From Streptomyces cyaneus (GTDB lineage: Bacteria > Actinomycetota > Actinomycetes > Streptomycetales > Streptomycetaceae): a stretch of 64,000 bases of DNA. Below the pieces are notes generated by a model. That model was given only the letters and a program-made list of their open reading frames with translations, had not been told where the DNA came from and did not search any database. The first letter of the stretch is position 1. Each line of letters opens with the position of its first letter. The position numbers and the translations under genes were made by a program. The DNA is taken from assembly GCF_004028635.1 (NCBI RefSeq), contig NZ_RQJW01000003.1, forward strand, positions 1,178,001-1,242,000, given 5' to 3'. Positions 18,377 through 26,420 of this stretch are shown piece after piece.

Positions 18377-19735
18377 GTGCGGGACCGATCCGCCGTTTTA
18401 GCCGTGCCTGAAACGGCCCGTCCCCCGGACCCGGCTACCGACGAGCACCGCGGCGATCCGAGCGTGGCCGTCTGGGCGGCGCTCAGGCGGCGGCCGCTGC
18501 GCTTCCTCGTCTCCTGGTGGCCGTGGCGTTGTTGGGCCTTTCTGCTCAGCGGCACGCTCCTCGGCTTCGCCCTCCTGCTCACCCTCGCGGCCCTGCTCTT
18601 CCTGGGGCTCGGCCTCTCCGTCCTCGGTATCGGCGTGCTCCTTCTCGCGACCGCCGCGGTCATCGGCGTACCCGTCGGCGCGGTGGAGCGGCGACGCCTG
18701 CGCTGGGTCGATCCCACGCCGCTGCCCGACCCGCACGGATCCCTCTCCGGGGTCAGCGCGGCGGCCTGGTTCCGCACCCGGTTGCGGGAACGCGCGACGT
18801 GGCGGGAGCTCGGCTACGCAGTGTCGCTCGCCACGGTTGTCACCGCGGTCGGCGTCGGCTTTGTCGCCCTGCTGGGCCTGTCCGTACTTCTCACCGTCGT
18901 GCCCGTCATCGTGTGGGCCATCGCCCCCGACACCGTGATGCTCGTTCCGGGGGAGCCGATCTCGGATCCCGTGCAGGCGCTGCCGGGATCGGTGGCCGGA
19001 CTGCTGGGCCTGACGGTGTGTGCGTACGCGGGAGGCCTGCTCGTCGGAGCACAGGTGCGCGCGGCCTGGTTCCTGCTGTCGGCCCGGGACGAGGACCTCC
19101 GCAGCCGGGTGATCGAGCTGACCCGGTCCCGGGCCCGTCTGGTCGACGCCTTCGAGGCCGAACGCCGCCGTATCGAGCGTGACCTGCACGACGGCGCCCA
19201 ACAGCAACTGGTGGCGCTCACCATGACGTTGGGGCTCGCGGAGCTGGAGCTGCGCGGTCACGACTCGCCGACGGCCGAACTCATCTCGCGGGCTCGCGGC
19301 GAGGCGCGCCTCGCACTGGACCAACTGCGCGACCTCGTGCGCGGGATCCATCCCCAGGTACTGACCGACCACGGTCTGACCGCCGCGGTGGCGGAGGTCG
19401 CGCTGCGCAATCCGATTCCGGTCACGGTCGACATCGAGCTGCCGCACAGGCTGCCGACCGCCGTGGAGTCGATGGCCTACTTCAGCGTCACCGAGGCTTT
19501 GACCAATGCCTCCAAGCACAGCGGCGCATCCCGGATCAGTGTGGTCGGCAGGGTCGACGGGGACCGGTTCACACTGCTGATCACCGACGACGGCCGAGGC
19601 GGGGCGGATCCGGTGGCAGGAGCCGGCCTGCGCGGCCTGGCGGATCGACTGGCTATTCAGAGAGGCAGACTCATCGTGAGCAGTCCCATGGGCGGCCCGA
19701 CGCAGTTGCGGGTGGAGGTGCCGTGCTCCGCGTAA
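18377..19735 (+). CDS. Sensor histidine kinase with putative-sensor transmembrane domain
   Basis: A 452-residue kinase. The N-terminal half carries four hydrophobic segments in the pattern of the actinobacterial 'putative sensor' domain (helices about 53-75, 78-103, 155-182, 208-230). Then come the HisKA_3 motif RDLHDGAQQQL with His about 271, and the HATPase region (SVTEALTNASKHSG, DDGRGG, GAGLRGLADRL). The GTG at 18377 is chosen over an in-frame GTG at 18347 because AGGAGG lies 7 bases before it. It overlaps the response regulator gene by 13 bp. Divergent from the FtsX-type exporter, which it may control. Confidence 0.92.
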   Translation: MRDRSAVLAVPETARPPDPATDEHRGDPSVAVWAALRRRPLRFLVSWWPWRCWAFLLSGTLLGFALLLTLAALLFLGLGLSVLGIGVLLLATAAVIGVPVGAVERRRLRWVDPTPLPDPHGSLSGVSAAAWFRTRLRERATWRELGYAVSLATVVTAVGVGFVALLGLSVLLTVVPVIVWAIAPDTVMLVPGEPISDPVQALPGSVAGLLGLTVCAYAGGLLVGAQVRAAWFLLSARDEDLRSRVIELTRSRARLVDAFEAERRRIERDLHDGAQQQLVALTMTLGLAELELRGHDSPTAELISRARGEARLALDQLRDLVRGIHPQVLTDHGLTAAVAEVALRNPIPVTVDIELPHRLPTAVESMAYFSVTEALTNASKHSGASRISVVGRVDGDRFTLLITDDGRGGADPVAGAGLRGLADRLAIQRGRLIVSSPMGGPTQLRVEVPCSA

Positions 19736-20388
19736 TACTGGCGGAGGACGCGGTGCTACTGCGTGCAGGGCTGGTGGAGTTGCTGACCAGGAGCGGCCAC
19801 GAGGTGGTCACCGCTGTCGGGGACGCCGAGGCGCTGGCGCACGCGGTGGACGCGGACCGGCCCGACGTCGTGATCACGGATGTGCGTATGCCGCCGGATT
19901 TCCATGACGAGGGCCTGAAGGCCGCGCTCGCCCTGCGGGCGCGGCACGACCGGCTTCCCGTGCTGGTGCTGTCGCAGTACGTGGCCACGGCGTATGCCAC
20001 GCAGCTGCTCAGCGGGGGCGGGGACGGCGCCGGGGGGCTCGGCTACCTCCTCAAGGACCGGGTCGGTGAGGTCTCCGAGTTCCTGGACGCGCTCACGCGG
20101 GTCGCGGCGGGCCAGACCGTCATCGACCCCGAGGTGGTCCGCGTGCTGCTGCAGCAGCAGTCGGCAGACCGGCCCTTGGGACGCCTGACGCCCCGAGAGC
20201 GGGAGGTGCTCGCGCTGATGGCCGAGGGGCTCAACAACCAGGCGATCGCCCAACGACTGGTCATCACTGAGGCGTCGGTGGTCAAGCACTCCAGCAATAT
20301 CTTCATGAAGCTGGACCTCGATCCCACCGAGGGCAATCGCCGGGTGCTGGCCGTGCTTGCGCATCTGCGGGAGCATGCCGGGCACTGA
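19723..20388 (+). CDS. NarL/FixJ-family response regulator
   Basis: A 221-residue regulator. Receiver domain with AED at 7-9 and phosphoacceptor Asp about 53 (VVITDVRMPP), and a C-terminal LuxR helix-turn-helix (LTPREREVLALMAEGLNNQAIAQRL, VVKHSSNIFMKL). Its GTG start lies inside the 3' end of the kinase gene, so expression of the two is coupled. It ends 7 bp before the stop of a convergent glycosyltransferase gene, with no room for a separate terminator there. Confidence 0.92.
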   Translation: MLRVILAEDAVLLRAGLVELLTRSGHEVVTAVGDAEALAHAVDADRPDVVITDVRMPPDFHDEGLKAALALRARHDRLPVLVLSQYVATAYATQLLSGGGDGAGGLGYLLKDRVGEVSEFLDALTRVAAGQTVIDPEVVRVLLQQQSADRPLGRLTPREREVLALMAEGLNNQAIAQRLVITEASVVKHSSNIFMKLDLDPTEGNRRVLAVLAHLREHAGH

Positions 20389-20395
20389 CGCCGAA

Positions 20396-21583
20396 TCAGG
20401 TGGGCCGACCGGCTCCGGATTCGTCCGGCCCGGGGAGTGATTCAGGTGTGGGCGTGAGCAACGCCGTCAGGTGGTGGGCGGAGGCGTCCCAGGTCCACTC
20501 CTTCTCCACCCAACGCCGCCCTGCCGCGCCCATGTCGGCTCGGTCCGGGGACAGCAGGGTCAGCGCGATGGCCTTGGCGACGGCCTCGACGTCCCGGCCG
20601 TCGACCACTCGTCCCGTCTCGCCGTCGAGGACCGTGTCGGGAGCACCACCGGAGTCCCCTGCGATCACGGGCAGCCCGCTCGCCTGGGCTTCCAGGAACA
20701 CGATGCCGAGGCCCTCCGCCTCGAGCCCGGCCTTACGGGTGCGGCACGGCATGGCGAAGACGTCGGCGAGCGCGTAGTAGTCCGCTGTGTCGGCATGGCT
20801 CACGCCGCCCGCGAAGACGACCGAGCCGTCGGCGTACCGGCGGGCGAGCGCGCGAAGCCCTCGCTCCCCCGGCCCTTTGCCGACCAGCACCAGCACCGCG
20901 TCAGGCACCACCCGCTGGACCAGAGGCAGGGCACGGATGAGGACGTCCTGCCCCTTGCGGGCCACGAGCCGGGACACGCACAGCACGACCCTCCGGTCCC
21001 GGATGGCGAGGCGCTCCCGCAGACGCCGCGCGGCCTCCAGGTCCGGGGCCGCGTCCGCGTCCGGTCGGAAAGCCTGGACGTCCACACCGGGCACCAGCCG
21101 GCTCAGACGCGCCCTTGGGCCCAGAGCCGGAGCGATGCGATCCCGGGTGTAGTCGCCGAGGTAGGTGGCGATGTCCACACCATTGCCGATCCTGCGCAGC
21201 ACCTGCCGGGCCCCTGGCGTGTACGCCCACCAGATCTCGTGGCCGTGGGTCGTGGCCACGATGCGCCGGGCCCCGGCACGCCGCAGCGTGGGTGCCATGG
21301 CCGCCAGCGGCGCGGCCGCGCCGAACCAGACGCGGTCGCAGCCGAAGGCCCGCATGATCTCGACGGCGCGCCTACCGACCCGACGGGTCGGCAGCAGGGT
21401 GCGGCTGCGGTCCCGTATCACCGGGAACGGCAGCGTCGCGTCGAACTCCCTGTGTCCCGGCTCGCTCGACGTGTAGACGACGACATCGTCGTCCGGCACG
21501 CGTGTCGCCATCGCGTGGACGAACGTCTCGATACCTCCCTGCCGGGGTGGAAAGTCGTTGGTGATGACCAGAGTGGTCCCCAT
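20396..21583 (-). CDS. GT4-family glycosyltransferase (PimB-like)
   Basis: A 395-residue two-domain GT-B enzyme. The N-terminal domain opens with TNDFPPRQGGIETFVHAMA, the motif of PimB-like GT4 mannosyltransferases. The C-terminal domain has LCVSRLVARKGQDVLIRAL, VGKGPGE, and the nucleotide-sugar loop RKAGLEAEGLGIVFLEAQASG with the ExFGxxxxE-type arrangement (EGLGIVFLE). It should transfer a sugar, probably from GDP-mannose, to a lipid or glycolipid on the inner membrane face. The ATG at 21583 begins exactly at the family's start. Last gene of a three-gene unit, 31 bp after the FkbM methyltransferase. The exact acceptor is unknown. Confidence 0.85.
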   Translation of the reverse strand: MGTTLVITNDFPPRQGGIETFVHAMATRVPDDDVVVYTSSEPGHREFDATLPFPVIRDRSRTLLPTRRVGRRAVEIMRAFGCDRVWFGAAAPLAAMAPTLRRAGARRIVATTHGHEIWWAYTPGARQVLRRIGNGVDIATYLGDYTRDRIAPALGPRARLSRLVPGVDVQAFRPDADAAPDLEAARRLRERLAIRDRRVVLCVSRLVARKGQDVLIRALPLVQRVVPDAVLVLVGKGPGERGLRALARRYADGSVVFAGGVSHADTADYYALADVFAMPCRTRKAGLEAEGLGIVFLEAQASGLPVIAGDSGGAPDTVLDGETGRVVDGRDVEAVAKAIALTLLSPDRADMGAAGRRWVEKEWTWDASAHHLTALLTPTPESLPGPDESGAGRPT

Positions 21584-21614
21584 GGGCGTCGGCACAGCCT
21601 TCGGTCGTGGGCGG

Positions 21615-22403
21615 TCAGGTCGTGAACAGGTAGTTGCGGCAGTCGTCACTGACATGCGGGGCATGGATCCAGCGGCCGGCCTGCCAGCGGTGCGGCCGGT
21701 AGCCGTAGTCCCGAAGGCGCCGCAGGACCTCCGGGGGCCGGGCGCCGTACTTGCGCAGATGCCTGTCCTCGACCTCGAGCAACAGCGGGGGCCGATGAGT
21801 CGACAGGGTCTGGTGCGCACCGTCGAGGACACCGAGTTCGGCTCCTTCGACGTCGGCCTTCACGAAACCGACCTTCTCGATCGCCTCGCTCCGCACGAGC
21901 TCGTCCAGGGTGCGCAGCGGTGCGGGCACCGGGCGGGACGTAGGGAACTCCACGTTCGGTCCCGGACCGGTGGCCCCCTCGACGAGATAGGCACGGCCGT
22001 GGACGGGAAGCCCCCATCTGCGGGGCAGGCTCAGTTCGCCATGGCCCGTGTGGGCACCGAGAGCGCTTCGATGGACGGTGACGTTGCCGCAGCCCAGGAT
22101 GCGCGAGGCGGCACGGAGCCAGCGGGCCGGGCCGGGCAGCGGCTCAATGCTGTGCACCCGCCCCGCAGGGCCGACGAGCGCCGACAACACCCAGGTGTAG
22201 AGACCGTATTCGGCACCGACGTCCACGCACACATCTCCTGGCCCTACGAACTCCGCGACGCCGGCCACCTCGTCCTCGACACAGGACATACGGCGTGCCG
22301 ACCAGGTGAGCGCCGCAGCCGCACCGGACACGCGCCGCGCACCGGACACCGACGCACCTCCGCGCCCCTCGCCGCGTCCCGGACCGAACCGGCGCACGGT
22401 CAC
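21615..22403 (-). CDS. FkbM-family SAM-dependent methyltransferase
   Basis: A 262-residue protein with the FkbM pattern: DVCVDVGAEYGLYTWVLSALVG as the SAM-binding loop, then HSIEPLPGPARWLRAA, then FVKADVEGAELGVLDGA. Family members O-methylate sugars and polyketides. Its GTG start overlaps the stop of the upstream GT87-like gene by 4 bp (GTGA). Being sandwiched between two glycosyltransferase genes suggests that it methylates a sugar of the glycan they build. The first 40 residues are glycine- and arginine-rich and the start could be further in. Confidence 0.83.
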   Translation of the reverse strand: MTVRRFGPGRGEGRGGASVSGARRVSGAAAALTWSARRMSCVEDEVAGVAEFVGPGDVCVDVGAEYGLYTWVLSALVGPAGRVHSIEPLPGPARWLRAASRILGCGNVTVHRSALGAHTGHGELSLPRRWGLPVHGRAYLVEGATGPGPNVEFPTSRPVPAPLRTLDELVRSEAIEKVGFVKADVEGAELGVLDGAHQTLSTHRPPLLLEVEDRHLRKYGARPPEVLRRLRDYGYRPHRWQAGRWIHAPHVSDDCRNYLFTT

Positions 22404-23782
22404 CGGCTTTCACCCCCGGGCACGGAGCCGACGGCGACAGCACCGGGGAGATGTGCGACGCCCACGGGAGGAGCGTCCGCGTCGGGCCGCGGGCGGACCG
22501 TCTCGCGCCGGACCACCCTCGACGGGCGCTGCGGCGCGGCCTGTCGGGCCCACACCACGAGGACGATCGGCAGCGCGAGATAGCCGAACCGGCCGGCTGG
22601 AGCCAGCAGGAAACCGACGCACAGGCCGATCGCAAGACGCTGTGCGGCGGAGGCCAGCCCGGTCGGTGGCCGCAGCAGTAGCGAGGCACCGACGGCGAGC
22701 GCGCCGAGCAGGAGCAGTCCGACCGCCAGGTACCAGCCGACCGGTCCCAGCTCCGCGAGCAGGTGGCCGGGAAGCGGGCTGTCCGCCGGAGTCACCGCAT
22801 CTGCCCGTCCGGTGGGGAAGGCCAGCACCTGCTGGACCATCGGCTGAGGCGACAGGACCGCACTGGGCACAACCAGCAGCAGGGCCCCGACCGAGGCCAC
22901 GACCGCGCAGCGCACCGCCGCCCGCCTCCCATGGGCCCATCCGAGGAACGCGACGGCGACGGCGACCGCGGGCAACGCCGTCCACTTCAGCGAGCAGGCC
23001 GCGGCCAGCGCCAGCCCTGTGGCCACCGGCCGCCCTCGCGCGGCGCAGGCCAGCGCCAGGCACAACAGTCCGGTCAGGGGGAGGTCCACGCCGCTGACGC
23101 ACAACGGCAGGGCGACCGGGGGTGACGCGATCAGCGCCGCGAGCGCCGCCCTGTACGAAAGGCGGCCGTCCCCGGCAGGCCGGCCCGCATCAGGCGTGTT
23201 GAGCACCCGGCGGCCTCCCTCGAGGCCGATGAGGAAGACAAAGGCGCACCACAGGCGTGCGTCGCCCAGGAGGCGCAGCGCCCAGTGATCCGCGCCGAGC
23301 AGGGCGCGCGGCATCCCGAGCAGGGCCATGCCCGGCAGATACGGCGTGTAGTCGGCGACCTCGTGCGGATCCTCCAGGTAGGGCGTGCCCTGATGCAGCA
23401 TCAGGACGCCGGAGCGCTCGATGACGCCCACCTCGCTCTGCTGGGTGCCCGTCAACACGAGGTAGACCAGCGGCACTACGACCGCTCCCACGAGCGCGCA
23501 CAGCAGCGAGGCCGTACGGGCGCGGGGCCACTGCAGCCGAGCGGCCACGATCGCCGCACACACATACCCGATCCCCGCGCTCAAGCCCCAGGCGCGGTGC
23601 GTCGGGAGGTGCGAGACCAGAGGAAAACCCAGTGCCCATACGGCAGCCAGGCACCATCCGGCGACCCACCAGGGTCGGGGCCTCCACTGGCGGCGGACGG
23701 TGAGCGCCCGTCCCGCAACCGTCTTCTCAAGCCGGTGAACCATCACGCGGTCAATTGCAGCCCCGTTGCCCATCAAGGTCAT
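22400..23782 (-). CDS. GT87-like integral membrane glycosyltransferase
   Basis: About 460 residues with roughly ten hydrophobic helices, for example WVAGWCLAAVWALGFPLVSH, LLCALVGAVVVPLVYLVLTG, LCLALACAARG and LAIGLCVGFLLAPAGRFGYLALPIVLVVW. Helix layout, the LHQGTPYLEDP loop and the LKWTALPAV segment resemble polyprenyl-phosphate-mannose-dependent GT-C enzymes (GT87, formerly DUF2029), which add sugars on the outer membrane face. The start is uncertain: no good ribosome site precedes the ATG at 23782, another in-frame ATG lies three codons on, and an open frame runs upstream to 24289 but with non-family sequence. Overlaps the FkbM gene by 4 bp. Confidence 0.72.
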   Translation of the reverse strand: MTLMGNGAAIDRVMVHRLEKTVAGRALTVRRQWRPRPWWVAGWCLAAVWALGFPLVSHLPTHRAWGLSAGIGYVCAAIVAARLQWPRARTASLLCALVGAVVVPLVYLVLTGTQQSEVGVIERSGVLMLHQGTPYLEDPHEVADYTPYLPGMALLGMPRALLGADHWALRLLGDARLWCAFVFLIGLEGGRRVLNTPDAGRPAGDGRLSYRAALAALIASPPVALPLCVSGVDLPLTGLLCLALACAARGRPVATGLALAAACSLKWTALPAVAVAVAFLGWAHGRRAAVRCAVVASVGALLLVVPSAVLSPQPMVQQVLAFPTGRADAVTPADSPLPGHLLAELGPVGWYLAVGLLLLGALAVGASLLLRPPTGLASAAQRLAIGLCVGFLLAPAGRFGYLALPIVLVVWARQAAPQRPSRVVRRETVRPRPDADAPPVGVAHLPGAVAVGSVPGGESR

Positions 23783-23838
23783 GACAGCTAGGTCGAGACC
23801 TCGTCTTCCGGTTCTCCCTACCTGGCCGCCGCCGGCGG

Positions 23839-24663
23839 TCAGTCCTGCCGCCCGAGAACTGCCTCGCCGAGGTGGGTCAGGCGATGCAGCATTCGGTTGT
23901 CCCGGCGCTCCACCGCGACCAGTCCGGACCTGCGCAGGACAGCCAGATGTTTGCTGACGGAGGGGTGAGAGAGGTCGAGACGGCGCGAGATCTCCCCGAT
24001 GGAGACCGGCGATCGTAAGGATTGCAGGACGTTCGCGCGTGTGTGGCCGAGGAGTTCGCTCAGAGCAGCGGTCCGGTCCTCTTCCTGTTGCTGCCAGAGT
24101 CCGGCCGCGGAGTCGGTGGTGGGCGGGACGTTGTAGACGAGGACGGGAGCGCCCTGCCCGCCCGTCTCCGTGTCGAGGACCATCGGGGCAGGCGCGAACA
24201 GCGACGGGGCGATGACCAGTCCCTCCCCGAGGAGATCGGCGCTCCGCCCTTCCTGCTCGTTGTCCACCTGGAGGAGCGGGGCGCGCCAACTGATCGAAGG
24301 ATGCAGCTCGTTGAGAACGCTGTCCACACCGCCGGAGAGGATGGCGCGGCCGCGCTCCTCACGTTCCAGTTCGAGGTAGTTCCGTATGCGCCCCCAGAAG
24401 GGCGCTATGGCTGCCGAGCTGAAGCGGCGTGCATCAGCGTGCGGTGCCGCCCCCGGCGCCCGTCGCGGAAAGCCGGCACCCGGCGCGCCGGGGGTGCTTG
24501 CGCGGCGCAGTCTTCTGCGCACCTTCATGCGCCATTCCACGAACTCGTCCGGCCGCGCGTCCGCGTATCTGAGCGCGGCGAACCGGCCTTCGAGGTCCGG
24601 TCCGAGGGAGCCGACGAAGCGGATGCGAGAAAGGTCCTCGACCGTGAGGTGCAGGCAGACCAA
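23839..24663 (-). CDS. ArsR-like winged-helix transcriptional regulator
   Basis: A 274-residue protein in the Streptomyces style of long ArsR-like regulators. The N terminus VCLHLTVEDLSRIRFVG is the usual opening of that group; the middle is an uncharacterised alpha/beta region; the C-terminal 75 residues form the winged helix (LLGHTRANVLQSL, SIGEISRRLDLSHPSVSKHLAVLRRSGLV). The TTG at 24663 is chosen because GAGGAG lies 8 bases upstream and it matches the family's N terminus; the open frame continues upstream to 24885 without supporting sequence. It lies 56 bp upstream of the membrane glycosyltransferase gene on the same strand and could regulate it. Confidence 0.82.
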   Translation of the reverse strand: MVCLHLTVEDLSRIRFVGSLGPDLEGRFAALRYADARPDEFVEWRMKVRRRLRRASTPGAPGAGFPRRAPGAAPHADARRFSSAAIAPFWGRIRNYLELEREERGRAILSGGVDSVLNELHPSISWRAPLLQVDNEQEGRSADLLGEGLVIAPSLFAPAPMVLDTETGGQGAPVLVYNVPPTTDSAAGLWQQQEEDRTAALSELLGHTRANVLQSLRSPVSIGEISRRLDLSHPSVSKHLAVLRRSGLVAVERRDNRMLHRLTHLGEAVLGRQD

Positions 24664-25313
24664 GGCGTTGTCTCCTCGACTCGACTTTGCGGTTCGTGGG
24701 TCATGTGGTGTCGTAGGCGCCGGCTGCGGCCCACTCGTGTGGGACGGCACTGATCCGCCAGGGGCGCGCCGGGCTGGACCGACCGCGGAAAACCGAGTGG
24801 GGGCGGTGATGGCGCGCTGCGGAGCCGGGGGACGACGTGGCGGGGCTGCTCCGCTATCTCTGCGTTCTTGTTCGCACCGAATCAATTGGTGGCGCGGATG
24901 TCATCCCTGTGACCCCCTTGTGTTTTTTCTTCACGGCACCGGTGCGGCGCCGGACGTACCACGAAGGGCTCTCGGCAGGTCACCACAGCGTCATGTCCGC
25001 CGGTGGTCAGCCGGCGATACGTGCAACCGAAGGCCGACGCAAGCATTCGGGACCGTAGTCAGCGGATGAAAGTGTGTCAACTGATCCGCTGGCGCTCCCT
25101 GGCGCTCCCTGGCGCCATCTTCGGCCCGAACACCTCCCCCACCCACTCACCCTGCGCGGTACAGGACAAGATTGAGCCAAAATCGGCCGAGTGGCCGGAC
25201 GAGAGTGTCCAAGGCCGCAGGCGGACGCTTAGGTTGAGCGGGCGGACGCTCAGGTTGAGTGGGACACCCTGTCCGCTGTACGCAGGAGAGTTTCTCGCCC
25301 GGGAGTTGGAGAC
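24664..25313. other. 650-bp intergenic region
   Basis: No convincing gene in either direction. It holds the start regions of two divergent regulator genes. There is a lower-GC patch near 24870-24935. A tandem decamer (ctggcgctcc twice, then a partial third copy) lies at 25089-25116, and a 21-bp tandem repeat at 25221-25262 (listed separately). Codon use in the longer open frames here does not look Streptomyces-like. Confidence 0.6.
25221..25262. repeat. 21-bp direct repeat upstream of the XRE-ImmA-membrane protein operon
   Basis: Two adjacent 21-bp units (gcggacgctYaggttgagYgg) that differ at only two positions. The period equals two helical turns. The second unit ends 51 bp before the TTG start of the XRE-family regulator. 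This spacing and length suit an operator for an XRE dimer pair and autoregulation; binding is inference. Confidence 0.6.
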
Positions 25314-25802
25314 TTGGCCAGTAGCACCAGTGCCGACAACGGAATGACAGGACCGTCTTCCCTGGCCCGACGGCTTGAAGACATCGTCAATGCCTACTAC
25401 CGGGGCAACCGGCCTCCCTATAGCAAGATCGCCGAGGAAATCCGCGAGAGCACAGGGCGTACGTTCTCGGCCACCTATCTCTGGGAATTGGCGACGGGGC
25501 GGAAGCGGAACGTGACCCGCGACCATCTCCGCGTACTGGCAGAGCATTTCGGCGTCACACCGGACTACTTCACCGACGAGGACGTCTCCGAGAGGGTGCG
25601 GCGCCAGATGGAGTTCGCCGTTGCCCTGGGGAACAGCAAGGTACGTACGCTGGCCTTCCGCGCCGACGGACTGTCGGACGCGGGGCTCGACGCCCTACTC
25701 GCCCTCGTGAACGCGATGTCCGACGAGTCCGACACGGGGGGACGTCACAACCGTTCCGGCCGGAGGAGCCCTGCGGACGGTCGGGGCAGCAACGGCCAGT
25801 GA
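25314..25802 (+). CDS. XRE-family transcriptional regulator
   Basis: A 162-residue protein. A Cro/C1-type helix-turn-helix spans about 18-85 (LARRLEDIVNAYY, YSKIAEEIRESTGRTFSATYLWELATGRKRNVTRDHLRVLAEHFGVTPDYF), followed by a helical tail and a disordered C terminus. The TTG at 25314 is supported by GGGAG 8 bases upstream; an ATG ten codons later lacks a ribosome site. Followed on the same strand by an ImmA-type metallopeptidase and a MAB_1171c-type membrane protein. In ICEBs1 an ImmA peptidase cleaves its partner XRE repressor; the same logic could hold here, but the target is not known. Confidence 0.85.
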   Translation: MASSTSADNGMTGPSSLARRLEDIVNAYYRGNRPPYSKIAEEIRESTGRTFSATYLWELATGRKRNVTRDHLRVLAEHFGVTPDYFTDEDVSERVRRQMEFAVALGNSKVRTLAFRADGLSDAGLDALLALVNAMSDESDTGGRHNRSGRRSPADGRGSNGQ

Positions 25803-25898
25803 GAGCAAGCCAGTGAGAGCAAGAGGGACTACGCCCGCTCATGCAAGCACCCAGGCGCCTTTCACCGTTTCCTCTTCCGGGGACGGGGGTGACAGCAG

Positions 25899-26420
25899 GT
25901 GAGGAGAACGGGCGAGTATGCAGAGTTGCAGCGGAAATGCGCAGCGATCCTGCGTGATCTCGGAGTGCACCGGTCACTTTCCTTCGACGCGGTCCGTGAG
26001 CGGGTGGAGGAACTCAGGGGCCGTCCACTCGTGCTGAAGGAGTTACCCGAGCAGGCAGCGGTCGCCGGAGCCTGCGGTCTCTGGCTGGGTACCGACGACG
26101 CCGATTTCGTCTTCTACGAAGCCCGGACCGCGCCCCTCCACCGAGAACACATAATCCTGCACGAGATCGGCCATGTGCTGTGCGACCACCACCGGGGCAT
26201 CACGGTCCGGGGTGAGGAGCTGACCGGTCAGCTCCTCAGCGGTCTTCAGCCCCATCTCGTCAAGCGGCTGATGGCACGGACCAGTTACACGACCGCCGAG
26301 GAACAAGAAGCCGAGATGATCGCCAGCCTGATACAGAGCGCCGGGAAGACCGGCCCGGTGGCCGGCCCTCTGGGACGACTCGGCGCGTTCTTGGGAGTGA
26401 CGGTCGATGTCGACGAGTGA
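25899..26420 (+). CDS. ImmA/IrrE-type zinc metallopeptidase
   Basis: A 173-residue protein with the HEIGH zinc-protease motif at 88-92 in EHIILHEIGHVLC, then ELTGQLLS and AEEQEAEMIASLIQ, the third-ligand helix typical of ImmA/IrrE proteins. The N-terminal 55 residues are helical (EYAELQRKCAAILRDLGV). Family members cleave XRE-type repressors after stress or transfer signals. The GTG at 25899 is preceded by GGGGGTGA. It begins 96 bp after the XRE gene and overlaps the membrane protein gene by 14 bp, so all three probably form one operon. Confidence 0.85.
   Translation: MRRTGEYAELQRKCAAILRDLGVHRSLSFDAVRERVEELRGRPLVLKELPEQAAVAGACGLWLGTDDADFVFYEARTAPLHREHIILHEIGHVLCDHHRGITVRGEELTGQLLSGLQPHLVKRLMARTSYTTAEEQEAEMIASLIQSAGKTGPVAGPLGRLGAFLGVTVDVDE

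Noticed and set aside
24837..25058. Small plus-strand open frame in the 650-bp intergenic region
   Set aside because: No ribosome site, poor codon bias and no protein-like sequence; it overlaps a low-GC non-coding patch.
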